A stretch of DNA of 64,000 nt from Sneathiella sp. P13V-1 (GTDB lineage Bacteria > Pseudomonadota > Alphaproteobacteria > Sneathiellales > Sneathiellaceae), in contig NZ_WYEU01000003.1 of NCBI RefSeq assembly GCF_015143595.1, forward strand, positions 1 to 64,000, given 5' to 3'. Positions 46,096 through 53,602 of the stretch are shown piece after piece; within the stretch, counting starts at the first letter, position 1, and the number at the start of each line of letters is the position of its first letter. The translations under genes and the position numbers were made by a program. The notes under the pieces were generated by a model, which worked only from the letters and a program-made list of their open reading frames with translations, did not search any database and was not told the origin of the DNA.

Positions 46096-46920
46096 TTAGT
46101 CTTTGACCATTTGCACATGTGGATAAGGGATGCTGATCTTCTCTTTGTCGAACTCTTCCTTGAAGGCTTTCGTCAAATCGAACTTCACTCCCCAATAGTC
46201 GCCTGACTTACACCAAACGCGCACAGTGATGTTCACCGAACTGTCTCCCAACTCTGACACAACAACCACAGGAGCCGGGTCTTTAAGGCTACGCTCATCA
46301 GCTTCAACGAGACGGCGCAAAACCTCCATGGCTTTGTTGATGTCGTCGTTGTAGGAAATCCCCATCAGGAAATCTACGCGGCGTGTATCATGGAAGCTGA
46401 AGTTCTTGATCGCGCTTCCCCACACTGTGGCATTTGGAAGAATGATCTGAATATTATCGCCAGTGGCCATTTCAGTTGTGAACAGGTTGACGGCTTTTAC
46501 AGTTCCCGCATGCCCCGCAACCTCCACGAAATCTCCTACGCGGATCGGACGGAAGAACAATAACATCACACCGCCCGCAACATTGGACAAAGTGCCCTGC
46601 AATGCCAAACCAATTGCCAAGCCCGCGGCACCAAGAACCGCAATCAAACTTGCTGTTTGAACACCGAACTGTGCAAGTACCAAAAGCAGCGTGATAATTA
46701 GAATTGTCATCTTGGTCAGAGATCCAAGGAAATTGACAACAGTTACGTCAACACCGCGTTTGTTGAGCATTTTAGTCAATGAATTCGGAATGATCTTGGA
46801 AATGATATTACCGATAATCAGGATGATGATGGCACCGACCACATCAAGACCATAGGTCGTCAGTACCGTCATCAGTTGTTGAGCAAGTTCCTCAACATTC
46901 AGGTTTTCCATAAAACCCAT
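46096..46920 (-). CDS. mscS: Small-conductance mechanosensitive channel (MscS)
   Basis: A 274-residue MscS channel. Three hydrophobic segments precede the pore-lining helix GAAGLAIGLALQGTLSNVAGGVML (about 95-118), whose Ala/Gly pattern is the MscS hallmark, followed by the beta domain FFRPIRVGDFVEVAGHAGTVKAV and the cytoplasmic vestibule. It releases solutes upon membrane tension and protects against osmotic downshock. GGGGAGA precedes the ATG. Length is that of E. coli MscS (286). Confidence 0.94.
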   Translation of the reverse strand: MGFMENLNVEELAQQLMTVLTTYGLDVVGAIIILIIGNIISKIIPNSLTKMLNKRGVDVTVVNFLGSLTKMTILIITLLLVLAQFGVQTASLIAVLGAAGLAIGLALQGTLSNVAGGVMLLFFRPIRVGDFVEVAGHAGTVKAVNLFTTEMATGDNIQIILPNATVWGSAIKNFSFHDTRRVDFLMGISYNDDINKAMEVLRRLVEADERSLKDPAPVVVVSELGDSSVNITVRVWCKSGDYWGVKFDLTKAFKEEFDKEKISIPYPHVQMVKD

Positions 46921-46963
46921 TTAAAGTCTCCCCAATAGCTGAGTGCGCATTTATGCATATGAA

Positions 46964-47016
46964 TACTTGCCTAATATTTCAGGAACAACTTTGTTTGTCC
47001 ATAAATTAGGCAAGTA
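46964..47016. repeat. Long-loop inverted repeat after the SulP gene
   Basis: TACTTGCCTAAT (46964-46975) and ATTAGGCAAGTA (47005-47016) are perfect 12-bp arms with a 29-base loop. The element follows the SulP stop codon by 9 bp and precedes the MscS gene on the same strand. It lacks a T tract; it might stabilise the SulP mRNA or act as a binding site. Confidence 0.6.
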
Positions 47017-47024
47017 AATATTAT

Positions 47025-48578
47025 TTACTTCTCGTAGTCTGCTGCCACGCCGTAACGCGGGTCTTCAAGTACAGAGATCTCGACCATATTCCGCGCTTTA
47101 TGCAATAGATCACGGCAATCTTTACTTAAGTGGCGAATATGAAGCTGCTTACCTGCATTGCTATATTTCTCAGCGAGACTGTCAATTGCCTGAAGGCCTG
47201 AATGATCCACAACACGAGAGTTTTGGAAGTCGATAATAATATCGTCCGGATCGTTTCGAAGATCAAAAATCTCCTGAAAGCTGGTGACCGATCCAAAGAA
47301 TAACGGGCCTTCAATGTTGTAAACCTTAGAGCCCGTTTGGGTAATTTCAGTGCGCGCATGTATTTTCTTCGCACTTTCCCATGCGAAAACCAATGCGGAC
47401 ACAATAACACCCACAATAACAGCAATCGCCAAGTCACTAATAACCGTAACGCCAGATACAAGGATCAATACAAACGCGTCAGTCCGTGGGATTTTATTGA
47501 GGATACGTAAGCTGGACCAAGCAAAGGTTGCGATCACCACCATAAACATCACACCGACAAGCGCCGCAAGCGGGATCTGCTCAATAAGTGGAGCTCCAAA
47601 CAGAATGAAAACCAGAAGGAACAGGGCTGCAGAAATACCAGAAAGGCGCTCGCGGCCACCAGAAGTCACGTTAATCATGCTTTGACCAATCATGGCGCAA
47701 CCGCCCATACCACCAAAGAAACCGGTCACAGTATTGGCGACACCTTGCGCCACGCATTCTTTACTCGCACCGCCGCTTGTGTCAGTCATTTCACAAACAA
47801 GGTTCAGTGTCAGCAGGCTTTCAATCAAACCAATCGCCGCCAAGATCACGGCATAAGGCAAAATGATCCAAAGTGTTTCAAGATTTACAGGAACTGAAGG
47901 AATATGAAACTCCGGAAGGCCACCAGCGATCGAAGCCATATCTCCAACGGTTCTTGCATCAAGTCCCAGCCAGATCACTAATATGGAGACGACACCGATG
48001 CCCACCAACGGAGCTGGAATCGCTTTAGTTATTTTTGGAGTAATAAAAATGATGGCCATGGTAAGCGCAATCAAACCAAGCATCATATAAAGGCTGCTTC
48101 CCTGCATCCATTCCAGCGCACCATCTGTGCCCTGCACTTTAAACTGTCCGATTTGAGCAAGGAAAATAACGATCGCCAGACCGTTCACAAAGCCAAGCAT
48201 CACAGGGTGTGGAACCATTCTGATAAACTTACCCAGTTTGAAAACGCCCGCCAGAATCTGCAAAATGCCCATCAAAACTACAGTAGCAAACAGATATTCA
48301 ACACCATGAACAGCCACAAGGCTTACCATCACAACTGCAAGAGCACCTGTCGCACCTGAAATCATGCCTGGCCTACCACCAATTAACGCTGTGATTAAAC
48401 CGACCAAAAAGGCGGCATATAGACCAACTAGAGGGTGAACACCTGCAACAAACGCAAATGCAACTGCTTCAGGGACCAGAGCTAGCGCTACTGTCAATCC
48501 TGACAACAGCTCGGTTTTTAGCCGCGTAGGTGTAAAACGATCTGCGACGGAACTGAGTGAGTTTGAATTTGCCTTCAA
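47025..48578 (-). CDS. SulP-family anion transporter with STAS domain
   Basis: A 517-residue inner-membrane transporter. The N-terminal sulfate-transporter domain has about 11-12 helices, beginning with [32 protein letters not shown], and the C-terminal STAS domain (about 415-510) has the conserved [16 protein letters not shown] loop. Such proteins move sulfate, bicarbonate or dicarboxylates. The start is a TTG (48578) in TTG-AAG-GCA; no closer ATG precedes the first helix. Bicarbonate or sulfate cannot be decided. Confidence 0.92.
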   Translation of the reverse strand: MKANSNSLSSVADRFTPTRLKTELLSGLTVALALVPEAVAFAFVAGVHPLVGLYAAFLVGLITALIGGRPGMISGATGALAVVMVSLVAVHGVEYLFATVVLMGILQILAGVFKLGKFIRMVPHPVMLGFVNGLAIVIFLAQIGQFKVQGTDGALEWMQGSSLYMMLGLIALTMAIIFITPKITKAIPAPLVGIGVVSILVIWLGLDARTVGDMASIAGGLPEFHIPSVPVNLETLWIILPYAVILAAIGLIESLLTLNLVCEMTDTSGGASKECVAQGVANTVTGFFGGMGGCAMIGQSMINVTSGGRERLSGISAALFLLVFILFGAPLIEQIPLAALVGVMFMVVIATFAWSSLRILNKIPRTDAFVLILVSGVTVISDLAIAVIVGVIVSALVFAWESAKKIHARTEITQTGSKVYNIEGPLFFGSVTSFQEIFDLRNDPDDIIIDFQNSRVVDHSGLQAIDSLAEKYSNAGKQLHIRHLSKDCRDLLHKARNMVEISVLEDPRYGVAADYEK

Positions 48579-48900
48579 AAGTTTACCCTACCTACTTCAA
48601 TGAAACACTTATTGTGCAATGCACCAATTTGGCTACTTACATGAATTTGACCAAATATTCCAGTTTTATTCATGGGAAGCAGCCCCGCGCCTAACGCATA
48701 GTTGCATAAGGTGGTTTTTATATTTTAATTTCAGCAAGTTAAAATATGCGCAACAAACAAGAAAAAACAAAACAGATTTCTCTATAAGGCCCGTGTTGCA
48801 TCATGCTGCAATTGCGAATTCCGTTTACCACGAGAATTGCCAATTGAAACGAGTGCCAAAGCACGTCATCATTTCCTAATGACAAGAAGGTGAAATCGAC
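48579..48900. other. 322-bp intergenic region between SulP and DUF1801 genes
   Basis: The space between two divergent genes. It holds the imperfect dyad TTGTGCAATGCACCAA at about 48611-48626 and a ribosome-binding site AAGGTG before the downstream ATG. No gene or RNA is supported; both divergent promoters must lie here. Confidence 0.6.
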
Positions 48901-49293
48901 ATGGACAGTGATATCTCAGCCGTATTTGGAAAAATGCCGGAATTTGCAGCAAATAATCTGCTTAAAATCCGAGATTTGATCTTGCAAATCTCCGATGAGC
49001 AACCCTCAGTTGGAAAAATCACTGAATGCCTGAAATGGGGAGAGCCAAGTTATGTTACTCACTCCCCGAGAACCGGAACAACCGTCCGCCTTGCCTGGAA
49101 AGAAAAAGACCAGAAATATGGGATTTATGTTCCATGCCAAACCACACTCATTGAAGACTTTAAGGTCGCTCACGAAACTGACCTAACCTTTGACAAAAAT
49201 AGAGGTATTCTTTTCAAAAAAGGCGAGAGTATTCCAATGGATCTAATTTCTTCTTTTCTATTTCACGCACTCACCTATCACGTTAAGAAGTAG
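48901..49293 (+). CDS. DUF1801 domain protein
   Basis: A 130-residue protein of the DUF1801 (YdhG-like) family, with KITECLKWGEPSYVTH (about 40-55) and GIYVPCQTTLIEDFK (about 82-96). This fold resembles steroid-ligand and START-like proteins, and the function is unknown. AAGGTG precedes the ATG. It is transcribed toward the R-body region and ends 5 bp before the convergent sigma-factor gene; nothing ties it to R-bodies. Confidence 0.8.
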   Translation: MDSDISAVFGKMPEFAANNLLKIRDLILQISDEQPSVGKITECLKWGEPSYVTHSPRTGTTVRLAWKEKDQKYGIYVPCQTTLIEDFKVAHETDLTFDKNRGILFKKGESIPMDLISSFLFHALTYHVKK

Positions 49294-49298
49294 TCCTA

Positions 49299-49919
49299 CT
49301 ATCTGAGCGACCCCAATTGGCGCCGCAATATGGAGCGCGCTTGCTGGACACGCTTTCTTGCATTGTCATTACTGATATTGAGCCTTTCTGCGATTACTTT
49401 GTAATCGTCCCCCTCTATTAATCTCATAACCAAGGGGGCTTGTAGGTTAGCAGGTAGCTTATCAATTGCGAGCAATATGGCTTTGCCAAGCTCGGTATTC
49501 ATCAACTCCCCTTCCGGGGAAAGCTCCACATTCTCCAAGGGGCTGTTATCAATCTCAACAACCTCCTTCACTTTCTCCTTTAGCCGAAATCTACGCTTGT
49601 TGGATCGGTGCAAATCAATACAGATATTGTGAAGAAGCCTCGCAAACCAGGCACGCTCATTCTTTATGTTTTCAGCATGTTCTGCGTATTTCTCATGGGC
49701 TCGCAATGTTGCCAGACTTAAGGCATCCTCGGCATCCATATGACTTACATTCATCCACATCAGGCTTAACCGCCTCAAATAATCCCGATGCTCATTCCAA
49801 GCTGCCCAGAAAGCACGGCTTTGTTCTTTTTCAGATACAATCGCACGAATAGGAGCATTTTCATTTTCCGAAATAAACACATCTTGAGTTACAGATGTCT
49901 CCCGCTTAACGTTCCGCAA
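49299..49919 (-). CDS. ECF-type sigma-70 family RNA polymerase sigma factor
   Basis: A sigma-70 family protein of about 206 residues. A sigma region 2-like segment (DYLRRLSLMWMNVSHMDAEDALSLATLRAHEKY, key residues around DAEDA) and a region 4 helix-turn-helix at the C-terminus (LPANLQAPLVMRLIEGDDYKVIAERLNISNDNARKRVQQAR, with ISNDNARKRVQ the recognition helix) are present. The frame is open to an ATG at 49943 without a ribosome-binding site, but a TTG at 49919 has GGAGGG six bases before it and is preferred. It is divergent from the first reb gene with 232 bp between, and is the natural candidate to drive the R-body genes; sigma factors occur beside reb clusters elsewhere. Confidence 0.85.
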   Translation of the reverse strand: MRNVKRETSVTQDVFISENENAPIRAIVSEKEQSRAFWAAWNEHRDYLRRLSLMWMNVSHMDAEDALSLATLRAHEKYAEHAENIKNERAWFARLLHNICIDLHRSNKRRFRLKEKVKEVVEIDNSPLENVELSPEGELMNTELGKAILLAIDKLPANLQAPLVMRLIEGDDYKVIAERLNISNDNARKRVQQARSILRRQLGSLR

Positions 49920-50150
49920 TGTGCACCCTCCCGCAAACACCATATTGGCGTAATTAAAAATTCTATGTGTTATTTAGGTTGCATATTTCCCCTTTAAAGT
50001 GTTTTTTTATATTTTTCTTCTCTTAGTAGGATATATAAATCTCACTAGGAAGATTTCTAAATCTCATTTCCGTTACTTGGGCTCACTATCATAGTCGGAT
50101 CGCCAGAACGTCCTTTATCTGTATTTTTTACAGGAATGAAGGACATCAAA

Positions 50151-50531
50151 ATGCCTGATAAAAGCACAACTAAGTACACGGACCCGATTACGGAATCTGT
50201 TGTAAATGTAAATCAAATTGTTCTAGGAAGCGCTGCGGCGACGGCTATGGCCGCCATGTATGTCACTCTGGCCCAAGCTGCTGGCGTGGGTGCACAAAAC
50301 TCTGTCACCTCGCAAAACCACCTCAATATACTGGGGAACGCCGCGATCGGTGCAGGCACAGGTAATCTGTTGTGGGAAGGCCTCAACAGGCAAGTTGAAA
50401 ATCTCACGATGAATGACCGGTTAAAATACTGGGAACAGATGATGGCAATCAGCAAGGGGCAGCCTACGGAACAAACACCTGCTGCCGACACCACATCCCA
50501 GAATACATCTACTGACACACCGTCGGCTTAA
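50151..50531 (+). CDS. Divergent Reb-type R-body protein (Reb1)
   Basis: A 126-residue protein aligned with the RebB family over about residues 14-66: DPITESVVNVNQIVLGSAAATAM replaces the NSQITDxVTQxN...APAxSM core and MYVTLAQAAGVGAQNSVTSQNHLN matches xYQxLAQxxGxSxQNxVxNQQ. It lacks the NSQ motif and has a longer C-terminus with a Thr/Ala/Pro-rich tail. The ATG at 50151 has GAAGGA seven bases upstream, better than the one at 50136. First gene of the R-body cluster, directly after the sigma-factor promoter region and 14 bp before the next reb gene. Confidence 0.8.
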   Translation: MPDKSTTKYTDPITESVVNVNQIVLGSAAATAMAAMYVTLAQAAGVGAQNSVTSQNHLNILGNAAIGAGTGNLLWEGLNRQVENLTMNDRLKYWEQMMAISKGQPTEQTPAADTTSQNTSTDTPSA

Positions 50532-50545
50532 AGATTGGATAGTGT

Positions 50546-51001
50546 ATGAGCGATAAAAAAACACCAGACGCTGCACAAAACATGAAAGCTGCGATGGGAA
50601 ATGTAGAAGAATCCCCTTCCTTTGCAATGGGCCTTTTATACCAGTTTGCTGCCCATTCTTCTGGACTCGCCTTAAACAACGCGACAGTAAATTCCAACGT
50701 TCTCAACAGCGTTAACAGCGCAAATGGAACTGTTCTCACAGCCCTCAAAAACGCTGAAGCAGCTGTCTTAAGCGCCCAGAAAACTACGATAGGCGAGAGT
50801 TACAACGCCCAAACAGCGACTATTACTGAAGCGTTAAACTCTCAGACAACCGCAGCGGTTACTGGTCTCAACTCTGTCACCAATGCCGGAGCGACTGCCC
50901 TCACCGCGCAAACCAGCCAGGAAATCGCCGGTATTACAGCAGATGCAATTGCTGCCACCGCTGTTGCCATGGACAGTATCGTGAAAAAAATGGGGGGTTA
51001 A
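50546..51001 (+). CDS. Long Reb-type protein with Ala/Thr-rich tail (Reb2)
   Basis: A 151-residue protein whose residues 20-50 (EESPSFAMGLLYQFAAHSSG, then LALNNATVNSN) align with EAPAEAVGILYQQMAHSIGLALQNVIAQQQ of the last Reb paralogue. The rest is a helical, Ala/Thr/Asn/Gln-rich tract (about 55-145) with repeated NAQT, SQTT, AQTSQE and ADAIAAT units, likely an amphipathic fibre-forming segment. No NSQITD motif is found. It follows Reb1 by 14 bp and is probably co-translated. It could be the ribbon-stacking or length-determining subunit; that is inference. Confidence 0.75.
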   Translation: MSDKKTPDAAQNMKAAMGNVEESPSFAMGLLYQFAAHSSGLALNNATVNSNVLNSVNSANGTVLTALKNAEAAVLSAQKTTIGESYNAQTATITEALNSQTTAAVTGLNSVTNAGATALTAQTSQEIAGITADAIAATAVAMDSIVKKMGG

Positions 51002-51007
51002 CCCAGT

Positions 51008-51745
51008 TCAAGTAACGATGATGGGCGCGCCTTTGGTGATGATCAACGTGTGCTCATATTGAGCAGACGGGGACCCATCCCAAGTCAGCAAAGTCCACCC
51101 ATCATCGCTTTCTTTGTAGCGCCCAACCCCTTTGGTCAGAAATGGCTCAATGGTTATCACCAGTCCTTCTACCAAAGGAGAGCGCAGGTTGGGCATAAAA
51201 CGATTATGAACATCTGGCGGCTCATGAATATTGCTGCCAACACCATGACCTACCAGCCCGTCAATAATCCGATAGCCCCGTTTGGTCGCTAGGCCCTCTA
51301 CTGCCCGGCCAATCATGTTAAGAGCATTCCCAGCACGGGCTGCATTAATGCCTGCATCCAGTGCCTTCTTCGTCGCGTCACATAGATCTGTTAAGTGACT
51401 CGCAACACGCCCTACAGGCATGGATCGGCCGGAATCAGCCCAATACCCGCCTTTTTCAGCTGACACATCAATATTGACCAACTGTCCTTCTTCAAGAACG
51501 CGATCCCCGGGAATACCATGGGCGGCTTCATTGTGGACACTGATGCAGGTGTATCCCGGAAAGTCATAAGCAAGTTTCGGTGCGGACGTAGCCCCAAGAT
51601 CAGAAAACATACGGCCGGCAATTTCGTCTAAATCGCGAGTTGTAATACCAGGACGAACAGCTTGTTCCATCTCGTCAAGGACCTGACGAATAATCCCACC
51701 GATTTCTTTCAAGCCTTCAATATCTTCGTCTGTTTTCGCAATCAT
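51008..51745 (-). CDS. map: Type I methionine aminopeptidase
   Basis: A 245-residue methionine aminopeptidase. The five metal ligands are visible: Asp and Asp in LVNIDVSAEKGGYWADSGRSM (about 90-108), His in GLVGHGVGSNIHEPP (about 162-176), Glu in ITIEPF and Glu in QYEHTLII. AHGIPG near residue 76 holds the catalytic-pocket His. It removes the initiator Met when residue 2 is small. It sits inside the reb cluster on the opposite strand, 6 bp after Reb2. Every Reb protein here has a small second residue (Pro, Ser, Ala, Thr), so all are expected substrates. It may be a second copy beside the housekeeping map gene. Confidence 0.93.
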   Translation of the reverse strand: MIAKTDEDIEGLKEIGGIIRQVLDEMEQAVRPGITTRDLDEIAGRMFSDLGATSAPKLAYDFPGYTCISVHNEAAHGIPGDRVLEEGQLVNIDVSAEKGGYWADSGRSMPVGRVASHLTDLCDATKKALDAGINAARAGNALNMIGRAVEGLATKRGYRIIDGLVGHGVGSNIHEPPDVHNRFMPNLRSPLVEGLVITIEPFLTKGVGRYKESDDGWTLLTWDGSPSAQYEHTLIITKGAPIIVT

Positions 51746-51812
51746 CTCTTCTCACCCTGCACCGATTGAAGCCAACTGTATGTTTTTTATATGTTTTTTG
51801 TCAAATTTGTTC

Positions 51813-51835
51813 TGCGAAAAATGAGATGTTTCGCA
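51813..51835. promoter_or_regulatory. Inverted repeat TGCGAAA/TTTCGCA upstream of the second reb block
   Basis: TGCGAAA (51813-51819) and TTTCGCA (51829-51835) are perfect arms with a 9-bp spacer, in the 206-bp space between map and the RebB-like genes. It is a candidate operator. Confidence 0.5.
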
Positions 51836-51842
51836 AGACATA

Positions 51843-51857
51843 GATGGGATTCCCATC
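51843..51857. promoter_or_regulatory. 15-bp palindrome GATGGGA-T-TCCCATC
   Basis: Perfect 7-bp arms flanking one base, 95 bp upstream of the third reb gene and 98 bp upstream of the map start. Being between divergent transcripts, it may be an operator for either or both. Confidence 0.55.
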
Positions 51858-51951
51858 ATTTTTTTTCACACAGTCTCAAAGGCTTCCGTCTTTCCGCTGT
51901 CGAATTGAACACATGATGATGTTCACTTTCATGAAAAGACGGAGGACCCCT

Positions 51952-52302
51952 ATGGCAAAAGATACGCCGGTGAACAGTCAAATTACAGATGCGGTTACGC
52001 AATCCAATATGGCTGTGCTGGGCAATGCACCAGCCCAATCCATGGCAACGGCTTATCAGTTGCTGGCTCAATCAGTTGGTGTTTCCATGCAAAATGCTGT
52101 GGCCAATCAGCAGAACATGAACACGATCGATAGCGCCATTCTTTCCCAAGGGATCAGCCTTCTTTTTAATCTGGATGCGGCAGCTGATGCCAGTTCTGTG
52201 AAGGATATGCTCGTGGATGAGAGCAACAACGAAGTTCTTTCGACACTACAGGCGATTGTCAGTGAATTGAAATCGTCACAAGCAGAAGACAAGGATGATT
52301 AA
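51952..52302 (+). CDS. RebB-like R-body protein (Reb3)
   Basis: A 116-residue RebB-family protein. It carries the core VNSQITDAVTQSNMAVLG (about 6-23), APAQSMATAYQLLAQ (about 25-39) and VSMQNAVANQQNMNTID (about 43-59), the region thought to build the R-body ribbon, and an acidic C-terminus. The ATG at 51952 has GGAGGA upstream; the frame is open to 51844 but those codons have no homology. It is the first of five RebB-like genes in a row; R-bodies are polymers of such proteins. Confidence 0.9.
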   Translation: MAKDTPVNSQITDAVTQSNMAVLGNAPAQSMATAYQLLAQSVGVSMQNAVANQQNMNTIDSAILSQGISLLFNLDAAADASSVKDMLVDESNNEVLSTLQAIVSELKSSQAEDKDD

Positions 52303-52344
52303 CCATCCTTCCCTAGCCCATAACGCTTATTAAGGAGTTACATT

Positions 52345-52665
52345 ATGCCAGGCGATACCCCGGTAAATTCACAGATTACAGATTCAATCACACAAGCCAA
52401 CGTCAGTAACCTGGCCGAGGCCCCTGCCGTTTCCATGGCCAATACCTATCAGGTATTTGGTCAGGTTGTCGGTGCCAGCATGCAAAATGCTGTTTCTAAC
52501 CAGCAAAGTGCTGCCACCATTGATCTGGCAGTAGCTACACAAGGTACAAGTGTACTTTATAACCTGTCTGCATCAACAGCAGCGAAAGCCACATCGGAAG
52601 TTCTTTCTGGCAATCCGGTTGCTGAGTCCTTAAGCGCGCTGCAGGCAGCGGCAAACGGTTTTTAA
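52345..52665 (+). CDS. RebB-like R-body protein (Reb4)
   Basis: A 106-residue RebB-family protein: VNSQITDSITQANVSNLAEAPA (about 6-27), YQVFGQVVGASMQNAVSNQQ (about 35-54), then VLYNLSASTAAKATSEVLSG and an Ala-rich end. AAGGAG lies before the ATG, and the gene is 42 bp after Reb3. The predominance of small and polar residues with few charged ones fits assembly into an SDS-insoluble ribbon. Compact length is that of canonical Caedibacter RebB (about 105). Confidence 0.92.
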   Translation: MPGDTPVNSQITDSITQANVSNLAEAPAVSMANTYQVFGQVVGASMQNAVSNQQSAATIDLAVATQGTSVLYNLSASTAAKATSEVLSGNPVAESLSALQAAANGF

Positions 52666-52712
52666 TCTAACAGCCTAACAGCACATTCTTCATTACATAA
52701 AGGAGGGCCATT

Positions 52713-53069
52713 ATGGCTGAAAATACTTGGATGAACAGTCAGATCACTGACAGTGTGACACAATCAAACGTAAAAGTACTGGGTGATGCACCCGCAGAAT
52801 CCATGGGTATGCTCTATCAGATGCTGGCACAAAGCACAGGTATGAGTATGCAGAATATGGTTGCTAACCAGCAGCATAAAAACTCAATCGACAGCGCGGT
52901 AGTCACAGGTGCTGTAACTGTACTTTACACATTGGATACTGCAACAACAGGAAAAGCGACACAGGAAATCCTGAGCGGTAATCCGATCGCAGAATCCATG
53001 GCCTCCCTAAAAGGTGTTATGGCAGCGTTCAACCGTGAAAATCCAAACACACCGCGCTTCGGCGGCTAA
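52713..53069 (+). CDS. RebB-like R-body protein (Reb5)
   Basis: A 118-residue RebB-family protein: MNSQITDSVTQSNVKVLG (about 6-23), APAESMGMLYQMLAQSTGMSMQNMVANQQ (about 25-53; key repeats), and VLYTLDTATTGKATQEILSGNPIAESM, sharing AKATxEIL and GNPxAES with Reb4. A strong AAAGGAGGG site precedes the ATG. The last ten residues are Asn/Pro/Arg-rich. Probably a main structural subunit together with Reb4. Confidence 0.92.
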   Translation: MAENTWMNSQITDSVTQSNVKVLGDAPAESMGMLYQMLAQSTGMSMQNMVANQQHKNSIDSAVVTGAVTVLYTLDTATTGKATQEILSGNPIAESMASLKGVMAAFNRENPNTPRFGG

Positions 53070-53075
53070 ACCAAA

Positions 53076-53106
53076 TATCCCCTGATTTGCCCGTCAGATC
53101 AGGGAT
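53076..53106. repeat. Stem-loop between Reb5 and Reb6 genes, first
   Basis: TATCCCCTGAT (53076-53086) pairs with ATCAGGGATA (53097-53106) with one bulged C. It is 6 bp after the Reb5 stop and has no T tract. Confidence 0.6.
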
Positions 53107-53109
53107 ACG

Positions 53110-53161
53110 CCTGAACCTCACACTTCCCCTGGGTAGCCCGTCTTTACCTGTGAGGTTCAGG
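53110..53161. repeat. Stem-loop between Reb5 and Reb6 genes, second
   Basis: CCTGAACCTCACA (53110-53122) and TGTGAGGTTCAGG (53149-53161) are perfect 13-bp arms with a 26-base loop. With the preceding stem it lies in the 120-bp gap within the reb series, suggesting transcript attenuation or mRNA protection between Reb5 and Reb6. Confidence 0.75.
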
Positions 53162-53189
53162 TATTCAACCATTTCAAACGGAGTTAGAA

Positions 53190-53558
53190 ATGACCAAAGA
53201 CGACAGCAATAGTTATAAACAGGTGAAATCTGTTAACAGCCAAATCACGGATGCGGTTACGCAGTCAAATATGGTACTCACCGGTCTTGCACCTGCCCAC
53301 TCCATGGGAACTTTGTATCAGACCATGGCGCACACGGTCGGTACCTCCTGGCAAAATGCTGTTTCTAACCAACAGAATGTCAACACCGTCAATCTGGCGG
53401 CTCTTGCCCAGAATTTGCAGCTCATTTTACAACCACAGCAGAGGCGCCGCGAAATCCAGCTACCACCAATAATTGTACAGCCGACAGTTGTCAAAACCGC
53501 AAGTCAGAACAGGGAAAGTGATGACGACACTTCGTCACGTCGTTCAAAAAGCAAATAA
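53190..53558 (+). CDS. RebB-like protein with divergent basic C-terminus (Reb6)
   Basis: A 122-residue protein. The N-terminal two thirds are a normal RebB core: VNSQITDAVTQSNMVLTG (about 11-28), APAHSMGTLYQTMAHTVG and TSWQNAVSNQQNVNTVNL. After about residue 75 the sequence becomes QRRREIQLPPIIVQPTVVK and ends in DDDTSSRRSKSK, unlike all neighbours, so the usual AKATxEILxG part is missing. A CGGAGTT site precedes the ATG. This could be a capping, anchoring or nucleating subunit. Confidence 0.87.
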   Translation: MTKDDSNSYKQVKSVNSQITDAVTQSNMVLTGLAPAHSMGTLYQTMAHTVGTSWQNAVSNQQNVNTVNLAALAQNLQLILQPQQRRREIQLPPIIVQPTVVKTASQNRESDDDTSSRRSKSK

Positions 53559-53602
53559 CCAACTCGTTCCCACATCCATCTAAATGAGTCAGGAGCAACG
53601 GC

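Noticed and set aside
50048-50074. GGAAG-N18-CGTT as an EcfG promoter before the first reb gene
   Set aside because: One mismatch in the -35 element and a spacer longer than the usual 16-17 bp; kept only as a weak remark.
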